From IMG/VR virus record IMGVR_UViG_3300033145_001733, positions 1-37,109 of that record: a DNA stretch of 37,109 nt. One strand, written 5' to 3'. A model generated the notes under the pieces. That model did no database searches, was not told the DNA's origin, and saw nothing but the letters and a program-made list of their open reading frames with translations. Each line of letters begins with the position of its first letter. Position 1 is the first letter of the stretch. Below, one piece after another: positions 1-7,571 of this stretch. This DNA comes from a virus. Position numbers and translations under genes: made by a program.

Positions 1-59
1 CGGTGTATGGCTTCAGGATGACAGGCGGGATGAGCGCGTCCTACTCCGAGAAGGAGCGG
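1..59. repeat. Terminal direct repeat, copy 1 (circular junction)
   Basis: These 59 bases are identical to the last 59 bases of the window (37051-37109). Both copies lie inside the terminase large-subunit gene, and joining them restores one uninterrupted reading frame. The molecule is therefore circular or circularly permuted, with a unique length of 37,050 bp. A length of 59 equals a k-mer size used by common metagenome assemblers, so the repeat is probably an assembly overlap rather than a biological terminal repeat. Confidence 0.95.
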
Positions 60-311
60 ATATACAGGGTGGGCAAGACCAACGTCATGAGCAACCTGAA
101 CACGATGCTCCCGCTGCTCGATCTCCCTTTACATGTATGGATGGTCGAGCAGCTGTACGACTTCGAGCAGGTGCCTACTAGCGACGGCAAGGTGAAGCTG
201 AACGCACCCTCAGGCCAGAATGATGATATAGTCGACTGCCTGGGAATGGGCACCTGGGTCCTGAAGGGGAACGTCCGCAGGGTTCGGAAAGTTGGCGCGA
301 GGAGGTACTGA
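1..311 (+). CDS. terL: Terminase large subunit, C-terminal part
   Basis: This is the 3' end of the packaging ATPase-nuclease gene that begins near 36012 and crosses the circular junction. The joined protein is about 449 residues. This part carries the end of the RNase H-like nuclease domain: the NDDIVD stretch (Asp near residue 421 of the joined protein) supplies the third metal-binding acidic position expected in TerL nucleases, before a basic C-terminus. The stop codon overlaps the next ATG by one base. The apparent GTG at 3 is only an internal valine codon. The enzyme cuts concatemeric DNA and pumps it into the prohead through the portal. Confidence 0.93.
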   Translation, partial: VYGFRMTGGMSASYSEKERIYRVGKTNVMSNLNTMLPLLDLPLHVWMVEQLYDFEQVPTSDGKVKLNAPSGQNDDIVDCLGMGTWVLKGNVRRVRKVGARRY

Positions 312-511
312 TGACATACCTGCCGATTGATCCCGCGAAATTCAAGCCGACGACGCTGATGGCGCCCATCTCAATAACGTGTATGCACTGCCGCCACGTT
401 GAGATGACAGCCCATCTCCGCGTCGCTGACGACAACCGCTATTATTACCACTGCCCGAACTGCGATCGGTTCAGTCCATTGTACTACAACAAGGAAGGGA
501 AGGCGAGCTGA
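311..511 (+). CDS. Small zinc-ribbon protein
   Basis: A 66-residue protein with two CxxC pairs, C24/C27 and C48/C51, spaced as in a single-zinc ribbon. An aromatic YYYHCPNC segment precedes the second pair. Its ATG overlaps the terL stop by one base and its own stop overlaps the next start, so it is translated in the packaging operon. Zinc ribbons of this kind usually bind nucleic acid or stabilise small adaptor proteins. No specific function can be read from the sequence. Confidence 0.75.
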   Translation: MTYLPIDPAKFKPTTLMAPISITCMHCRHVEMTAHLRVADDNRYYYHCPNCDRFSPLYYNKEGKAS

Positions 512-720
512 TGGAGAACAAGGGAAGGACTAAAAAGGTGCAGTCGTATATTCCGCGGCCGGTGTGGGACTATCTCGACGAGCACAGGGACGACTATATC
601 ACGGAATGGGAGAGGTCCATACCCAAATTTAAGTTAAGCGACAGCGCCCTCGTTGCGAGGGCCATGACAAAATACTGGAAAATAAAGAGAAAGGAGACAG
701 ACGAAGATGACATCAAATAA
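511..720 (+). CDS. Ribbon-helix-helix-like small protein
   Basis: A 69-residue basic protein. A possible strand (VQSYIP, residues 11-16) is followed by a helix and then a second helix (SDSALVARAMTKYW). That order resembles ribbon-helix-helix DNA-binding proteins, although the loop between the helices is long. The RHH reading is an inference from pattern only. The gene overlaps its upstream neighbour by one base and its downstream neighbour by 14, so it is part of the same operon. If RHH is correct it could be a viral transcription regulator. Confidence 0.6.
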   Translation: MENKGRTKKVQSYIPRPVWDYLDEHRDDYITEWERSIPKFKLSDSALVARAMTKYWKIKRKETDEDDIK

Positions 721-1147
721 GGACTTCAATAAATTGAAACACCGAGTGACTGAAGCTGAGGCCAAGCTAGCGGCCATCGAAGGGGGCGGACTGCCGCCAG
801 ATGAGTACAATCAGAACGTGCAATACATCCTAATGAAGATGCGCCTCGTGGACGCTGAACTGTTTCAGGCCAGGAACCAAGAGGGAATGCTGCGGAGACA
901 CAACCAGGTGCTCTCGAAGCTGGTAGTGGACAAGGGTGTCATGCCTCTAGACGAACTGCGAGCATACGTCCAGGCAGAGGACAAGAAGATGGTCGAGGAC
1001 GTGATCAAGCAGCAGAAGCAACTCCAGAAGGCCGTGGCCAAAGGTGACGGTGGGGACATCCTCGAGGAAGCCAGGAAGCAGAGGGTTCAGGAGATTGAGA
1101 GCGAGCTGGACAAGGGCACGAAGAAGTCGCCGAAGCCAAAGAAGTAA
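707..1147 (+). CDS. Coiled-coil protein of unknown function
   Basis: A 146-residue, highly charged, mostly helical protein. Heptad-like stretches occur near residues 5-25 and 45-75, followed by a long Lys/Glu/Gln helix and a lysine-rich tail. No enzymatic motif is visible. It lies between the packaging genes and the tRNA, just upstream of the late promoter region. It could be a small terminase-like or portal-associated assembly factor, but nothing in the sequence decides this. Confidence 0.7.
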   Translation: MTSNKDFNKLKHRVTEAEAKLAAIEGGGLPPDEYNQNVQYILMKMRLVDAELFQARNQEGMLRRHNQVLSKLVVDKGVMPLDELRAYVQAEDKKMVEDVIKQQKQLQKAVAKGDGGDILEEARKQRVQEIESELDKGTKKSPKPKK

Positions 1148-1254
1148 TCACACTGCAGTGATTCCTAGACACAGGGTGGCCAAGCCCCCTCAGTACCGCG
1201 CCATGCTGCAGAGGCCTTACCCGCCTGTTTGTTGGTGTGGTACACTTGGCACTA

Positions 1255-1327
1255 TGCGGGTTGGGATAGTTTGGTAACCCACCAGGCTCATGACCTGGAG
1301 TCTGCAGTTCGAGTCTGCGACCCGCAA
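1255..1327 (+). tRNA. tRNA with CAT anticodon, initiator-like (Met)
   Basis: A 73-nt cloverleaf. The acceptor stem TGCGGGT/ACCCGCA is perfect with discriminator A. The anticodon stem is CCAGG/CCTGG, with loop CTCATGA and CAT at 1289-1291. The T stem TGCAG/CTGCG has one G-T wobble around loop TTCGAGT. The D stem has one A-C mismatch. CCA is not encoded. The GGGATAG D-arm start, the CTCATGA loop and the following CCTGGAG resemble archaeal initiator tRNAs. Initiators have three G-C pairs closing the anticodon stem and this has two, so elongator Met or a CAU-type tRNA-Ile (reading AUA) remains possible. Confidence 0.9.
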
Positions 1328-1339
1328 CTTATTTTTATA

Positions 1340-1441
1340 TATGTATAGTGGATATAATATTCACCACCGCGGCGGCAGTAAATACATAGTGAACATAATA
1401 TAAAATTGTATAAATATTAATTCTAATATATTCCGTGATAG
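1340..1441 (+). promoter_or_regulatory. Late promoter region, TATA box and leaderless start
   Basis: This AT-rich stretch between the tRNA and the portal gene contains a TATA-like element, TATAAATATT at 1409-1418. It is centred about 29 bases before the portal ATG at 1442. That is the archaeal TATA-to-start distance expected if the transcript begins at or next to the ATG. No Shine-Dalgarno sequence precedes this ATG, unlike most other genes here, so a leaderless mRNA is likely. A GC-rich island with CCGCGG lies between two imperfect repeats upstream and may bind a regulator. Confidence 0.65.
1345..1401. repeat. Imperfect 16-bp direct repeat pair upstream of late genes
   Basis: ATAGTGGATATAATAT at 1345-1360 and ATAGTGAACATAATAT at 1386-1401 match at 14 of 16 positions. 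Their starts are 41 bp apart, close to four helical turns, and they flank a GC-rich CCGCGG core. They sit just upstream of the TATA element for the portal operon, so they are candidate operator sites for a late-gene regulator. The function is inferred from position. Confidence 0.5.
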
Positions 1442-3613
1442 ATGGGATTAAAGTCAGCAGTTCAGAAGAGAATAGCCTCCAGGAAGAAGCCAAAGTCCAA
1501 CCGCCAGTATGTCCCGGACTGGCAGAAGCACAGCATTTCTACTCACCGGCAGAAGTTTGGTGGGCCATACACCAGGAGCGTCACCGACGAGGAGCTGGAG
1601 TACTTATCACTCCGCGATCAGGTGGGGTACAAGGTCACGAAGAAGCCAGCCCAGGACGCGTTGAAGCGGCCGCCAATAGTCAAGAGCGATGACAAACCCT
1701 TCGTGGAGGCCATCACGAAGATGATGGGGGATATCAATTTTTACACAGACTTGATGCAGGCGTACAGGATGGCGCGGCAGCAGGGGCACTCATTGCTAGC
1801 CCTAGCCGTGGAGAGCCCGACGCCCCTGGACCAATCCCCTGAAGGAGTGACTGGAATCGCGGCCGTGACTCCCATCAGCAAGCAGCGAGTAGTGAAGCGC
1901 CATATTGACACCGATCCCTCAAGCCCGACGTATGGTCATATTTTGAAGTACCGCATCAGGTTTAATGTTGACAGCATCTACGTGGAGAGGGATATCCACG
2001 CCGATCGGATTCTCCACATCATGGCAGACAGGCATAACACCGACATGGATGGGGTGCCTATTCTACTACCAATTTTTGACAACCTCCAGGTGAAGAAGAA
2101 CATGGACCTCTCCTTCGGCGAGGCGGCGTACTCATACGCCAGGCCCACGACATTGGTGGAGCTCCCGGAGGACGCGACTGAGGACGAGTTCGACGACATG
2201 GAGGAGAACTTCTACATGGAGGACAGGAACGAGTTCATTGCCCCCTATGGCTACAAGTTCTCGCAGCTCCACGCGAAGCATGCCCTGGACCCAAAGAACT
2301 ATTATGAGGTCATGTGGGACAGCATAGCGGCCGGCACAGAGTTCTCAAGCCAGAATCTGCGCGGCTCCAGCGCAGGCAGTGTGACAGGATCGTGGACCAA
2401 TCAGGCGGAGTACTTCTCGGAGATTGGGGACATTCAGAAGCTGGTCATAGAGCCGTACATTGTGGAGTTCATACGCCGGTGCCAGGCGTGGGGGCTGCTG
2501 GCTGACATGGACTTCGAGCTGGACTGGCCAACGCTGTGGGAGCTCGACGACAAGGAGAAGTCGGAGATCAAGGTCAACGAAGCCCTGTCCGCAGTGCGAG
2601 AGGCCTCGACCCTCAAGACATATCTGGGTCCGGAGTTCAAGGAGGCAGGCTTCAAGGTGGAGTTCGACGAGACTGGCTGGTATGTATCCCAGGGCAAGAA
2701 TCAGATGAGGTTGTTCGACTACAAGACCAACCGCGTGGAAGTGAAGAGCGAAACAACGAAGTACAACAAGCTCGGCCTGAACAGGACGGTTGCCCAAGCC
2801 CAGGAGCAGTGGAAGAAGTGGGGCTATAACCCAGGCAGTATAGAGATGAGGTACGGCGGGAAGCTGCGGGATGGCTACTCCAACATCCTCGAGAGTCTGT
2901 GGGATCAGGCAGAGGAGATACTCAACAAGCATCTGCCAGGCCGAGACAATGCCCTCACCCCGAATGAAGCGAAGCTGGCCAGGGAGATATACACCAACCC
3001 AGACCTGAGAGAACTGGGAGACAAGAAGACCCTGAAGAGAGTCGACGAGATGGCGGAGGCGATTGATGCCATCATGAAGGAGCTGAAGATAGCGAAGAAG
3101 CTCGACATGAATGTGACCTTCGAGGAGATGATGAAGGACAGCCATCAGTTCGGCTGGGTGGCGACAGAGGTCCCGCTGGGTGTCGATGAGCCCTGGATGC
3201 TGCCGGATGAGGACGCAGTCCAGTATCTTCAGCGGAGCAGGCTCCTGTGGGAGCAGAAGAAGAACGACACCCTGGGCAGCGCCAAGTACCAGCTGATAGA
3301 GGGAATACGAGCCGGGGAGAGTTATGAACAGATCAAGTCACGCTTAACAGATGCAGTGACCAAGGTGTCAAACGTGGACACCTTTGTCAGGACAGAGGTT
3401 CACATAGCCGCAGAGCAGGGGCGTCTATCCCTCTACGAGAAGAACGGCGTGGAATGGGTCGAGTGGTTGACAGCAGGCGACGAGCGGGTGCGTCCGGAGC
3501 ACATGCAGCGGGACGGCCGCATCATCCACATCAGCGAGGCGCGGTCCCTGATCAACGACCCGAACTGCAGGTGCACATACCTCCCTGCAAAGAAGCCCGG
3601 AGGTGCCTCATGA
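1442..3613 (+). CDS. Portal protein fused to MuF/SPP1 gp7-like head domain
   Basis: A 723-residue protein. The first ~450 residues have the layout of DUF1073-type portal proteins, with the segment ILHIMADRHNTDMDGVPILLP typical of the portal core. Roughly residues 620-720 match the phage Mu F/SPP1 gp7 minor head domain: VRTEVHIAAEQGR, then a segment ending in DPNCRCTYLP. The portal forms the dodecameric ring at one capsid vertex for DNA entry and tail attachment; MuF domains are associated with the portal inside the head. The start is ATG 1442, which fits a leaderless transcript. The fusion is continuous in one frame. The stop overlaps the next gene in ATGA. Confidence 0.9.
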   Translation: MGLKSAVQKRIASRKKPKSNRQYVPDWQKHSISTHRQKFGGPYTRSVTDEELEYLSLRDQVGYKVTKKPAQDALKRPPIVKSDDKPFVEAITKMMGDINFYTDLMQAYRMARQQGHSLLALAVESPTPLDQSPEGVTGIAAVTPISKQRVVKRHIDTDPSSPTYGHILKYRIRFNVDSIYVERDIHADRILHIMADRHNTDMDGVPILLPIFDNLQVKKNMDLSFGEAAYSYARPTTLVELPEDATEDEFDDMEENFYMEDRNEFIAPYGYKFSQLHAKHALDPKNYYEVMWDSIAAGTEFSSQNLRGSSAGSVTGSWTNQAEYFSEIGDIQKLVIEPYIVEFIRRCQAWGLLADMDFELDWPTLWELDDKEKSEIKVNEALSAVREASTLKTYLGPEFKEAGFKVEFDETGWYVSQGKNQMRLFDYKTNRVEVKSETTKYNKLGLNRTVAQAQEQWKKWGYNPGSIEMRYGGKLRDGYSNILESLWDQAEEILNKHLPGRDNALTPNEAKLAREIYTNPDLRELGDKKTLKRVDEMAEAIDAIMKELKIAKKLDMNVTFEEMMKDSHQFGWVATEVPLGVDEPWMLPDEDAVQYLQRSRLLWEQKKNDTLGSAKYQLIEGIRAGESYEQIKSRLTDAVTKVSNVDTFVRTEVHIAAEQGRLSLYEKNGVEWVEWLTAGDERVRPEHMQRDGRIIHISEARSLINDPNCRCTYLPAKKPGGAS

Positions 3614-3828
3614 TAAAGGGCAACTGGAAGCGAATCATCTGCTTCTTCAAAGGACACAAGGTCTACCGGGCCCCGCACCAATTGAAGCACTCCCTCCCTG
3701 CAGAGGAGAGGTTCGCCTACGGCTGCATGAGATGTCACAGTCACTGGAGGCGCCGCTACTGCGGCCGGCCTCTGAAGAGAATGTACAAGGTGGTGAGTAA
3801 AGATGGCAGCGACGCCAGAACCGTATAA
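3610..3828 (+). CDS. Small Cys/His zinc-finger protein
   Basis: A 72-residue basic protein starting in the ATGA overlap with the portal stop. C11 and H16 (CFFKGH) and the C39/C42 pair (CMRCHSH) could bind one zinc. It is followed by an arginine-rich run. Small proteins with this Cys-His-CxxC pattern are common among tailed-virus genes and have no assigned role. It overlaps the protease-scaffold start by 26 bases, so it is co-translated with head genes. Confidence 0.72.
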   Translation: MIKGNWKRIICFFKGHKVYRAPHQLKHSLPAEERFAYGCMRCHSHWRRRYCGRPLKRMYKVVSKDGSDARTV

Positions 3829-5080
3829 GTATGTCCAGAAGACAAACGTGATGACGATCCTCAGGGATGACGCAGAGTACAAGATGAAGGACACCGACAC
3901 TCAGCTGCTTGTGCCCGTGGTGATCACCATGGAGGGAGTGCATAACGGGGCATACAAGGCAGCCGCGGAGATAGTACGTGCCTTCGAGTTCCTGGACTCC
4001 CTGCCAGTACCGCACTATGCCACCTGGGAGCATCCAGTGAAGATACTCCTGACACAGTTCAATGAAGCAGTGGGCTGGGTCGACAACTTCAGGATTCGAT
4101 ATGTGGAGCTGGGGGACGGGAAGAAGAAGCACAAGGCGCCGCAGATTATAGGGGACGCGCACCTGTGCAAGAAGAAGTGTTCTCCGGAGCAGATAGACAA
4201 GGTCAAGGACGGCAAGGTGAACGAGGTGAGCATCGGGTTCATCTGCCAGGAGCGCTACTTCGAGAAGCCGAAGAAGTTCATGGACCTAGAGTACCTGTCC
4301 ACAGAGCACGAGATAATCATCAATCACACTGCATTTTTAGAAGCCAACGCTCCAGCATGCAAAAGGCTACCGGATGGAGAGGGGTGCGGAACCCTAGCCG
4401 GTGGCGAGCCAGACGAAGGCAGCGACGCTGAGGAGTGTGGGTGCGATGCTGAAGACACCACGGGAGCCGAGTCCACGCATAACCTGGCTCATGCAGAAGG
4501 CGAAGCCGGTAGCGGCGTACTCGCCGTGAAAGTGTCCTCAGCATCGCCAGAGGAGGGGGCTGATCCCCCGAATGACAGTCATTCAAAAGACGAGACACCG
4601 AGCCAGGGAGAACAGGAGGAAGGTATTATGCCCGACCCCAAAGACGAAAAGAACGACACAGAAGAACCGGTGCCCGACCCTGCAAAGCCGAAGGAGGACG
4701 ACCTCGCGGCAATGAAGGAGAAGGCGAAAGCCGACGCGTTGGCGAAAGCCAAGAGGGATGAGGAGGATGCCAGCACGAAGGCAGACCTCGAGGAACTCGC
4801 ACAGCGTCGGGAGAACGAGAGACTGGAGAAGGTAAACGAGCTCGCATCCCTCACTGGCAAGAAGGCCGATGAGTACAAGGACCTCTCTGGTGTCCAGGTG
4901 AACTCTCTATTGGAGAGTACAAAAACGGCGCTATCAGCCCTCAATGCTAACTTCATTGCGGGTGGAGGCGCTGGAGTGGAGTCCGAACCGGACACAAACC
5001 AGACTGGCAAAGAGGGGCTGACCGTTGGCCACTGGAACGCTGAGAAGGGTTGGGTCGGCGGACTTGAACTCAAGGACTAG
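3803..5080 (+). CDS. Prohead protease-scaffold fusion (DUF2213-like)
   Basis: A 425-residue protein with two parts. The first ~190 residues look like a capsid maturation protease of the DUF2213/U35 type: His77 in TWEHPV and Ser143 in NEVSIGF are candidate catalytic residues. After an acidic, low-complexity linker (about 190-280) comes a charged helical region with Ala/Lys/Glu-rich coiled coil (about 290-360), typical of scaffolding proteins. The scaffold organises capsid assembly and the protease then degrades it. An internal start with a strong ribosome binding site lies at 4628. The gene sits between portal and capsid genes, the standard place for this function. Confidence 0.85.
   Translation: MAATPEPYKYVQKTNVMTILRDDAEYKMKDTDTQLLVPVVITMEGVHNGAYKAAAEIVRAFEFLDSLPVPHYATWEHPVKILLTQFNEAVGWVDNFRIRYVELGDGKKKHKAPQIIGDAHLCKKKCSPEQIDKVKDGKVNEVSIGFICQERYFEKPKKFMDLEYLSTEHEIIINHTAFLEANAPACKRLPDGEGCGTLAGGEPDEGSDAEECGCDAEDTTGAESTHNLAHAEGEAGSGVLAVKVSSASPEEGADPPNDSHSKDETPSQGEQEEGIMPDPKDEKNDTEEPVPDPAKPKEDDLAAMKEKAKADALAKAKRDEEDASTKADLEELAQRRENERLEKVNELASLTGKKADEYKDLSGVQVNSLLESTKTALSALNANFIAGGGAGVESEPDTNQTGKEGLTVGHWNAEKGWVGGLELKD
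4628..5080 (+). CDS. Nested scaffold protein (internal start in protease gene)
   Basis: An in-frame ATG at 4628 is preceded by AGGAGGA at 4614-4620 with 7-nt spacing, among the best Shine-Dalgarno matches in the genome. Starting here would give a 150-residue protein containing only the acidic/coiled-coil scaffold half, without the protease. The arrangement matches lambda, where the scaffold Nu3 is made from an internal start inside protease gene C. The signal is directly visible; use of this start is inferred. Confidence 0.65.
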   Translation: MPDPKDEKNDTEEPVPDPAKPKEDDLAAMKEKAKADALAKAKRDEEDASTKADLEELAQRRENERLEKVNELASLTGKKADEYKDLSGVQVNSLLESTKTALSALNANFIAGGGAGVESEPDTNQTGKEGLTVGHWNAEKGWVGGLELKD

Positions 5081-5091
5081 GAGGTGTAGAG

Positions 5092-6063
5092 ATGATATTG
5101 ATAAGCTCATTCATGGTGGCCATGTTCGCCGCTGTGTTCATCTCCCTGGGAATGGCTTGGATAGGATTCCCACAGGCTACCAACAAGGTCTATATCGGAG
5201 GCAGTGACGAACTCAAGCAGCGCCTCAAGATAGAGACTGCCACCAACTGTAACCCCGGAAGGCTGGTGACGAAGGGTACCAACGACGATGACCTCATAGT
5301 AGGCACTGCAATCACGCCGCCACTAGGCTGGCTTGACTACGAGACAGCCAACTATGAACACAAACCCGCGAGTCTCACCACAGCTTACGAGGCTGCTGAT
5401 GAACCCTGGGTACTCCATGGTCCCAGACGACTGTTCATCACTGACGGTCTGGCGGCCGGCTTCAGTGTCCAGAAGGGCGACCTGCTCTGCAACTGGGCAG
5501 CTGGGCAGATGGCGGGACCCTGCATGCCCATGGGCGAGGGGATGGCCCTCTCGATCCCATTCTCTAACAGCGCGGCAGCCGAGGCCGACACCGGCGTCGA
5601 CCTTCCCGCTCTGATGGTTGTGAAGGACTGCATCATCGAAGTCACCACAGCCGTGGGAGGTTCGTCTATATCTGTGGGATTGCTTTCGACAGAGGGCGGT
5701 GGAGATGCCAACGGGTTCGTTGCAGCACATGTAACCACAGCGGCCGGCTTCTTCAAGCCAGGCTGTACGGTGACCACAGGCTCCAATGAAGTGTACCTCG
5801 CGGCTTGTTTCAGGGGCGCGATGCTGGTAGACACCTTCACAGCTGGCAGCGATGCCGTTGAGGATGTCGGGACATACTTCGAGATAAACCACCTATGCGA
5901 TGGCACAGCGACTTCAGTGTCATACACGACAAGCAATCACGCAGTGGTGGGCAACATAATTCTCTTATTGTGGCACCCGAACCTTCAGATAGTCGCAAGA
6001 GCCGAGGAGACGGTTGACGCGACGGCTGCAGAAGAGGACATCAACATCACTTCACTCATCTAA
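5092..6063 (+). CDS. Head decoration-like protein
   Basis: A 323-residue protein between scaffold and capsid genes, where head decoration or stabilisation proteins are normally encoded. Residues 2-26 form a strong hydrophobic segment resembling a membrane anchor or signal. The rest is Gly/Thr/Ala-rich and probably beta-structured, with segments such as GRLVTKGTNDDDLIVGTA typical of decoration proteins. The start follows AGGAGGT with suitable spacing. The N-terminal hydrophobic segment is odd for a cytoplasmically assembled head protein, and a minor surface or membrane-linked role is possible. Confidence 0.65.
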   Translation: MILISSFMVAMFAAVFISLGMAWIGFPQATNKVYIGGSDELKQRLKIETATNCNPGRLVTKGTNDDDLIVGTAITPPLGWLDYETANYEHKPASLTTAYEAADEPWVLHGPRRLFITDGLAAGFSVQKGDLLCNWAAGQMAGPCMPMGEGMALSIPFSNSAAAEADTGVDLPALMVVKDCIIEVTTAVGGSSISVGLLSTEGGGDANGFVAAHVTTAAGFFKPGCTVTTGSNEVYLAACFRGAMLVDTFTAGSDAVEDVGTYFEINHLCDGTATSVSYTTSNHAVVGNIILLLWHPNLQIVARAEETVDATAAEEDINITSLI

Positions 6064-6075
6064 GGAGGAATGAAA

Positions 6076-6987
6076 ATGAAAAGCATAAATGAGATGATGA
6101 GATACAATGCAAGCGTTTCGCCAGAGCAGGCCAGACACATACTCGAGAGAGCCGTGTACGCTGCCAGGCAGAAGATGATCGCAAGGAAGCTCCTGGGCCC
6201 AGACATAGTCACATACAACGACGAAGGAGTCCAGTCCATAGGCGTCGACACAATGACCGAGATCGCCGACGCTGTCATGGGAATGGACCTCCCGACTGAC
6301 GCTGACATCATAGACCAGACCAGAGCGTACACCGCGATTCCGTACACTGCCAGGCCGTTCCTGATCAGGCGCAGCGACCTCGCTGCATCGAAGAGGACCG
6401 GGCAGCCGCTCGACCTGACGAACGTGGACAGCGCAACATACAAGGTCAGCAAGCTCGAGAATGCATATCTGCTGAACGGTCACTCCCTGGACGGTACCAA
6501 CTACGACTACAACGGTATGTACCAGGGCGCGGGGAACACCTACTCGACGAGCAAGGACTTCGGGACTGCAGGGAACGCTTCGGATGCTATCAGTGGTGCC
6601 ATTGCCCTCCTAGAGGCTGATGGCTTTGAGCCGCCTTACAACCTGGTGCTCAACTCCACGCAGAAGAACGAGCTGGCAATCAGTGAGATGACAGGCGGGA
6701 CCATGGAAGTAGCCATGATCAGGAACCTGCTGTCGTCTGGCTTCAGCGACAAGCTGATACCCTCGCAGTATGGTGGCATGATCCTGACCTCACCAGCCAT
6801 GGTTGCAGGCACTGGACTCGTCATGGCAGCACCCGGGACAGGCGCGTACAAGTACCACCTGGCGAAGGACCTGACAGTAGAGACCACCATCCTCGAGAAG
6901 ACGAAGGACCTGTTTGGTATCGTCTGGCTCAAGGGGCGGTTCATCTACTACGACGCGAATGCTGGCGCACAGATGTCAGCCATCTAA
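6076..6987 (+). CDS. Major capsid protein, HK97 fold, encapsulin-like
   Basis: About 303 residues. The order of motifs follows the encapsulin/linocin branch of HK97-fold shell proteins: GPDIVTYNDEGVQSI near the N-terminus; AIPYTARPFLIRRSDL then QPLDL; AYLLNGHS (encapsulin-like ED..YG position); a helix then EPPYNLVLNSTQKNEL; and a late ETTILEKTKDLFGIVW strand. It assembles the icosahedral shell. ATG 6076 is preferred over 6070 because AGGAGG at 6063-6068 leaves 7 nt to 6076 but only one to 6070. Position after scaffold and decoration genes supports the call. Confidence 0.87.
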   Translation: MKSINEMMRYNASVSPEQARHILERAVYAARQKMIARKLLGPDIVTYNDEGVQSIGVDTMTEIADAVMGMDLPTDADIIDQTRAYTAIPYTARPFLIRRSDLAASKRTGQPLDLTNVDSATYKVSKLENAYLLNGHSLDGTNYDYNGMYQGAGNTYSTSKDFGTAGNASDAISGAIALLEADGFEPPYNLVLNSTQKNELAISEMTGGTMEVAMIRNLLSSGFSDKLIPSQYGGMILTSPAMVAGTGLVMAAPGTGAYKYHLAKDLTVETTILEKTKDLFGIVWLKGRFIYYDANAGAQMSAI

Positions 6988-7002
6988 TGAGGACGTGAGA
7001 AA

Positions 7003-7530
7003 ATGAAGAAGGTGATGTGCAAACTAAAGAAAGGTCGCACGATGAGAATCGGCGGCCTGAAGCTGAAGGTCGACGGCAAGGATGTCGACCTGACGAAGAC
7101 CAACGCCAAGGGCAAGGTTCTGGAGATGGACCTCCACGGAGGCCAAGTGATCCATGTACCATTAGACTTCTATGAGCGGAACAGGACAGCACTGCAGCTC
7201 ATGACGGAGTCCCTGGGCGAAGAGAGGGTCAAGTGTCCCAAATGTGGCCACGAGTTCCCGTTCTCAGAGAGCGGAGAGCCAGGGTCATCACCACAGGCAC
7301 CCACGTCTGAACCGGCGCCTGTTGAGGAAGACGGGCAGCCCAGCGACCAGCAGAAGTTCATTGCTGACATGGTCACTTACGGCGTCAATTCCCATGTTTC
7401 AGGGATGTTGTTCGAGAGCGGTTTCAAAACCGTCGACGCAGTGAAGAAGGCCACGAAGGAAGAGCTCGAGGTAGTCAACGGGATCGGCAAGAAGACGGCG
7501 AAGACAATCGTCAACATGGTGAGCGCATAG
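7003..7530 (+). CDS. Zinc-ribbon and helix-hairpin-helix head protein
   Basis: A 175-residue protein. A beta-rich N-terminal part is followed by a CPKCGHEF zinc knuckle (C78/C81), an acidic/proline linker, and a C-terminal helix-hairpin-helix (about 148-173, VVNGIGKKTAKTIVN). HhH motifs bind the DNA backbone without sequence specificity. The gene lies directly after the capsid gene, so the product may be a virion component contacting packaged DNA or a capsid-associated protein. The final codons are also the left arm of a terminator hairpin. Confidence 0.75.
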   Translation: MKKVMCKLKKGRTMRIGGLKLKVDGKDVDLTKTNAKGKVLEMDLHGGQVIHVPLDFYERNRTALQLMTESLGEERVKCPKCGHEFPFSESGEPGSSPQAPTSEPAPVEEDGQPSDQQKFIADMVTYGVNSHVSGMLFESGFKTVDAVKKATKEELEVVNGIGKKTAKTIVNMVSA

Positions 7531-7557
7531 TCGCTCACCATCTCCTTTTATTTTTTT
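7516..7557 (+). terminator. Hairpin plus T-tract terminator after capsid genes
   Basis: ATGGTGAGCG (7516-7525) and CGCTCACCAT (7532-7541) form a perfect 10-bp stem with a six-base loop. It is followed by TTTTATTTTTTT up to 7557. The hairpin spans the stop codon of the preceding gene. T-rich non-template tracts terminate archaeal RNA polymerase, and the hairpin may add mRNA stability. It probably lowers expression downstream of the capsid gene. Confidence 0.75.
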
Positions 7558-7571
7558 GAGGAGGAGACACC

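Noticed and set aside
1151-1160. Perfect palindrome CACTGCAGTG after the coiled-coil gene
   Set aside because: It is short and not followed by a T-tract, so it is not convincing as a terminator; it may be chance.
1345-1401. Possible CRISPR-like or iteron array
   Set aside because: There are only two imperfect copies, so neither an array nor an iteron origin is supported; operator sites are more likely.
2345-3145. Long antisense frame of 266 codons
   Set aside because: It lies wholly inside the portal-MuF gene, whose + strand motifs are clear, and it has no ribosome binding site or recognisable domain.
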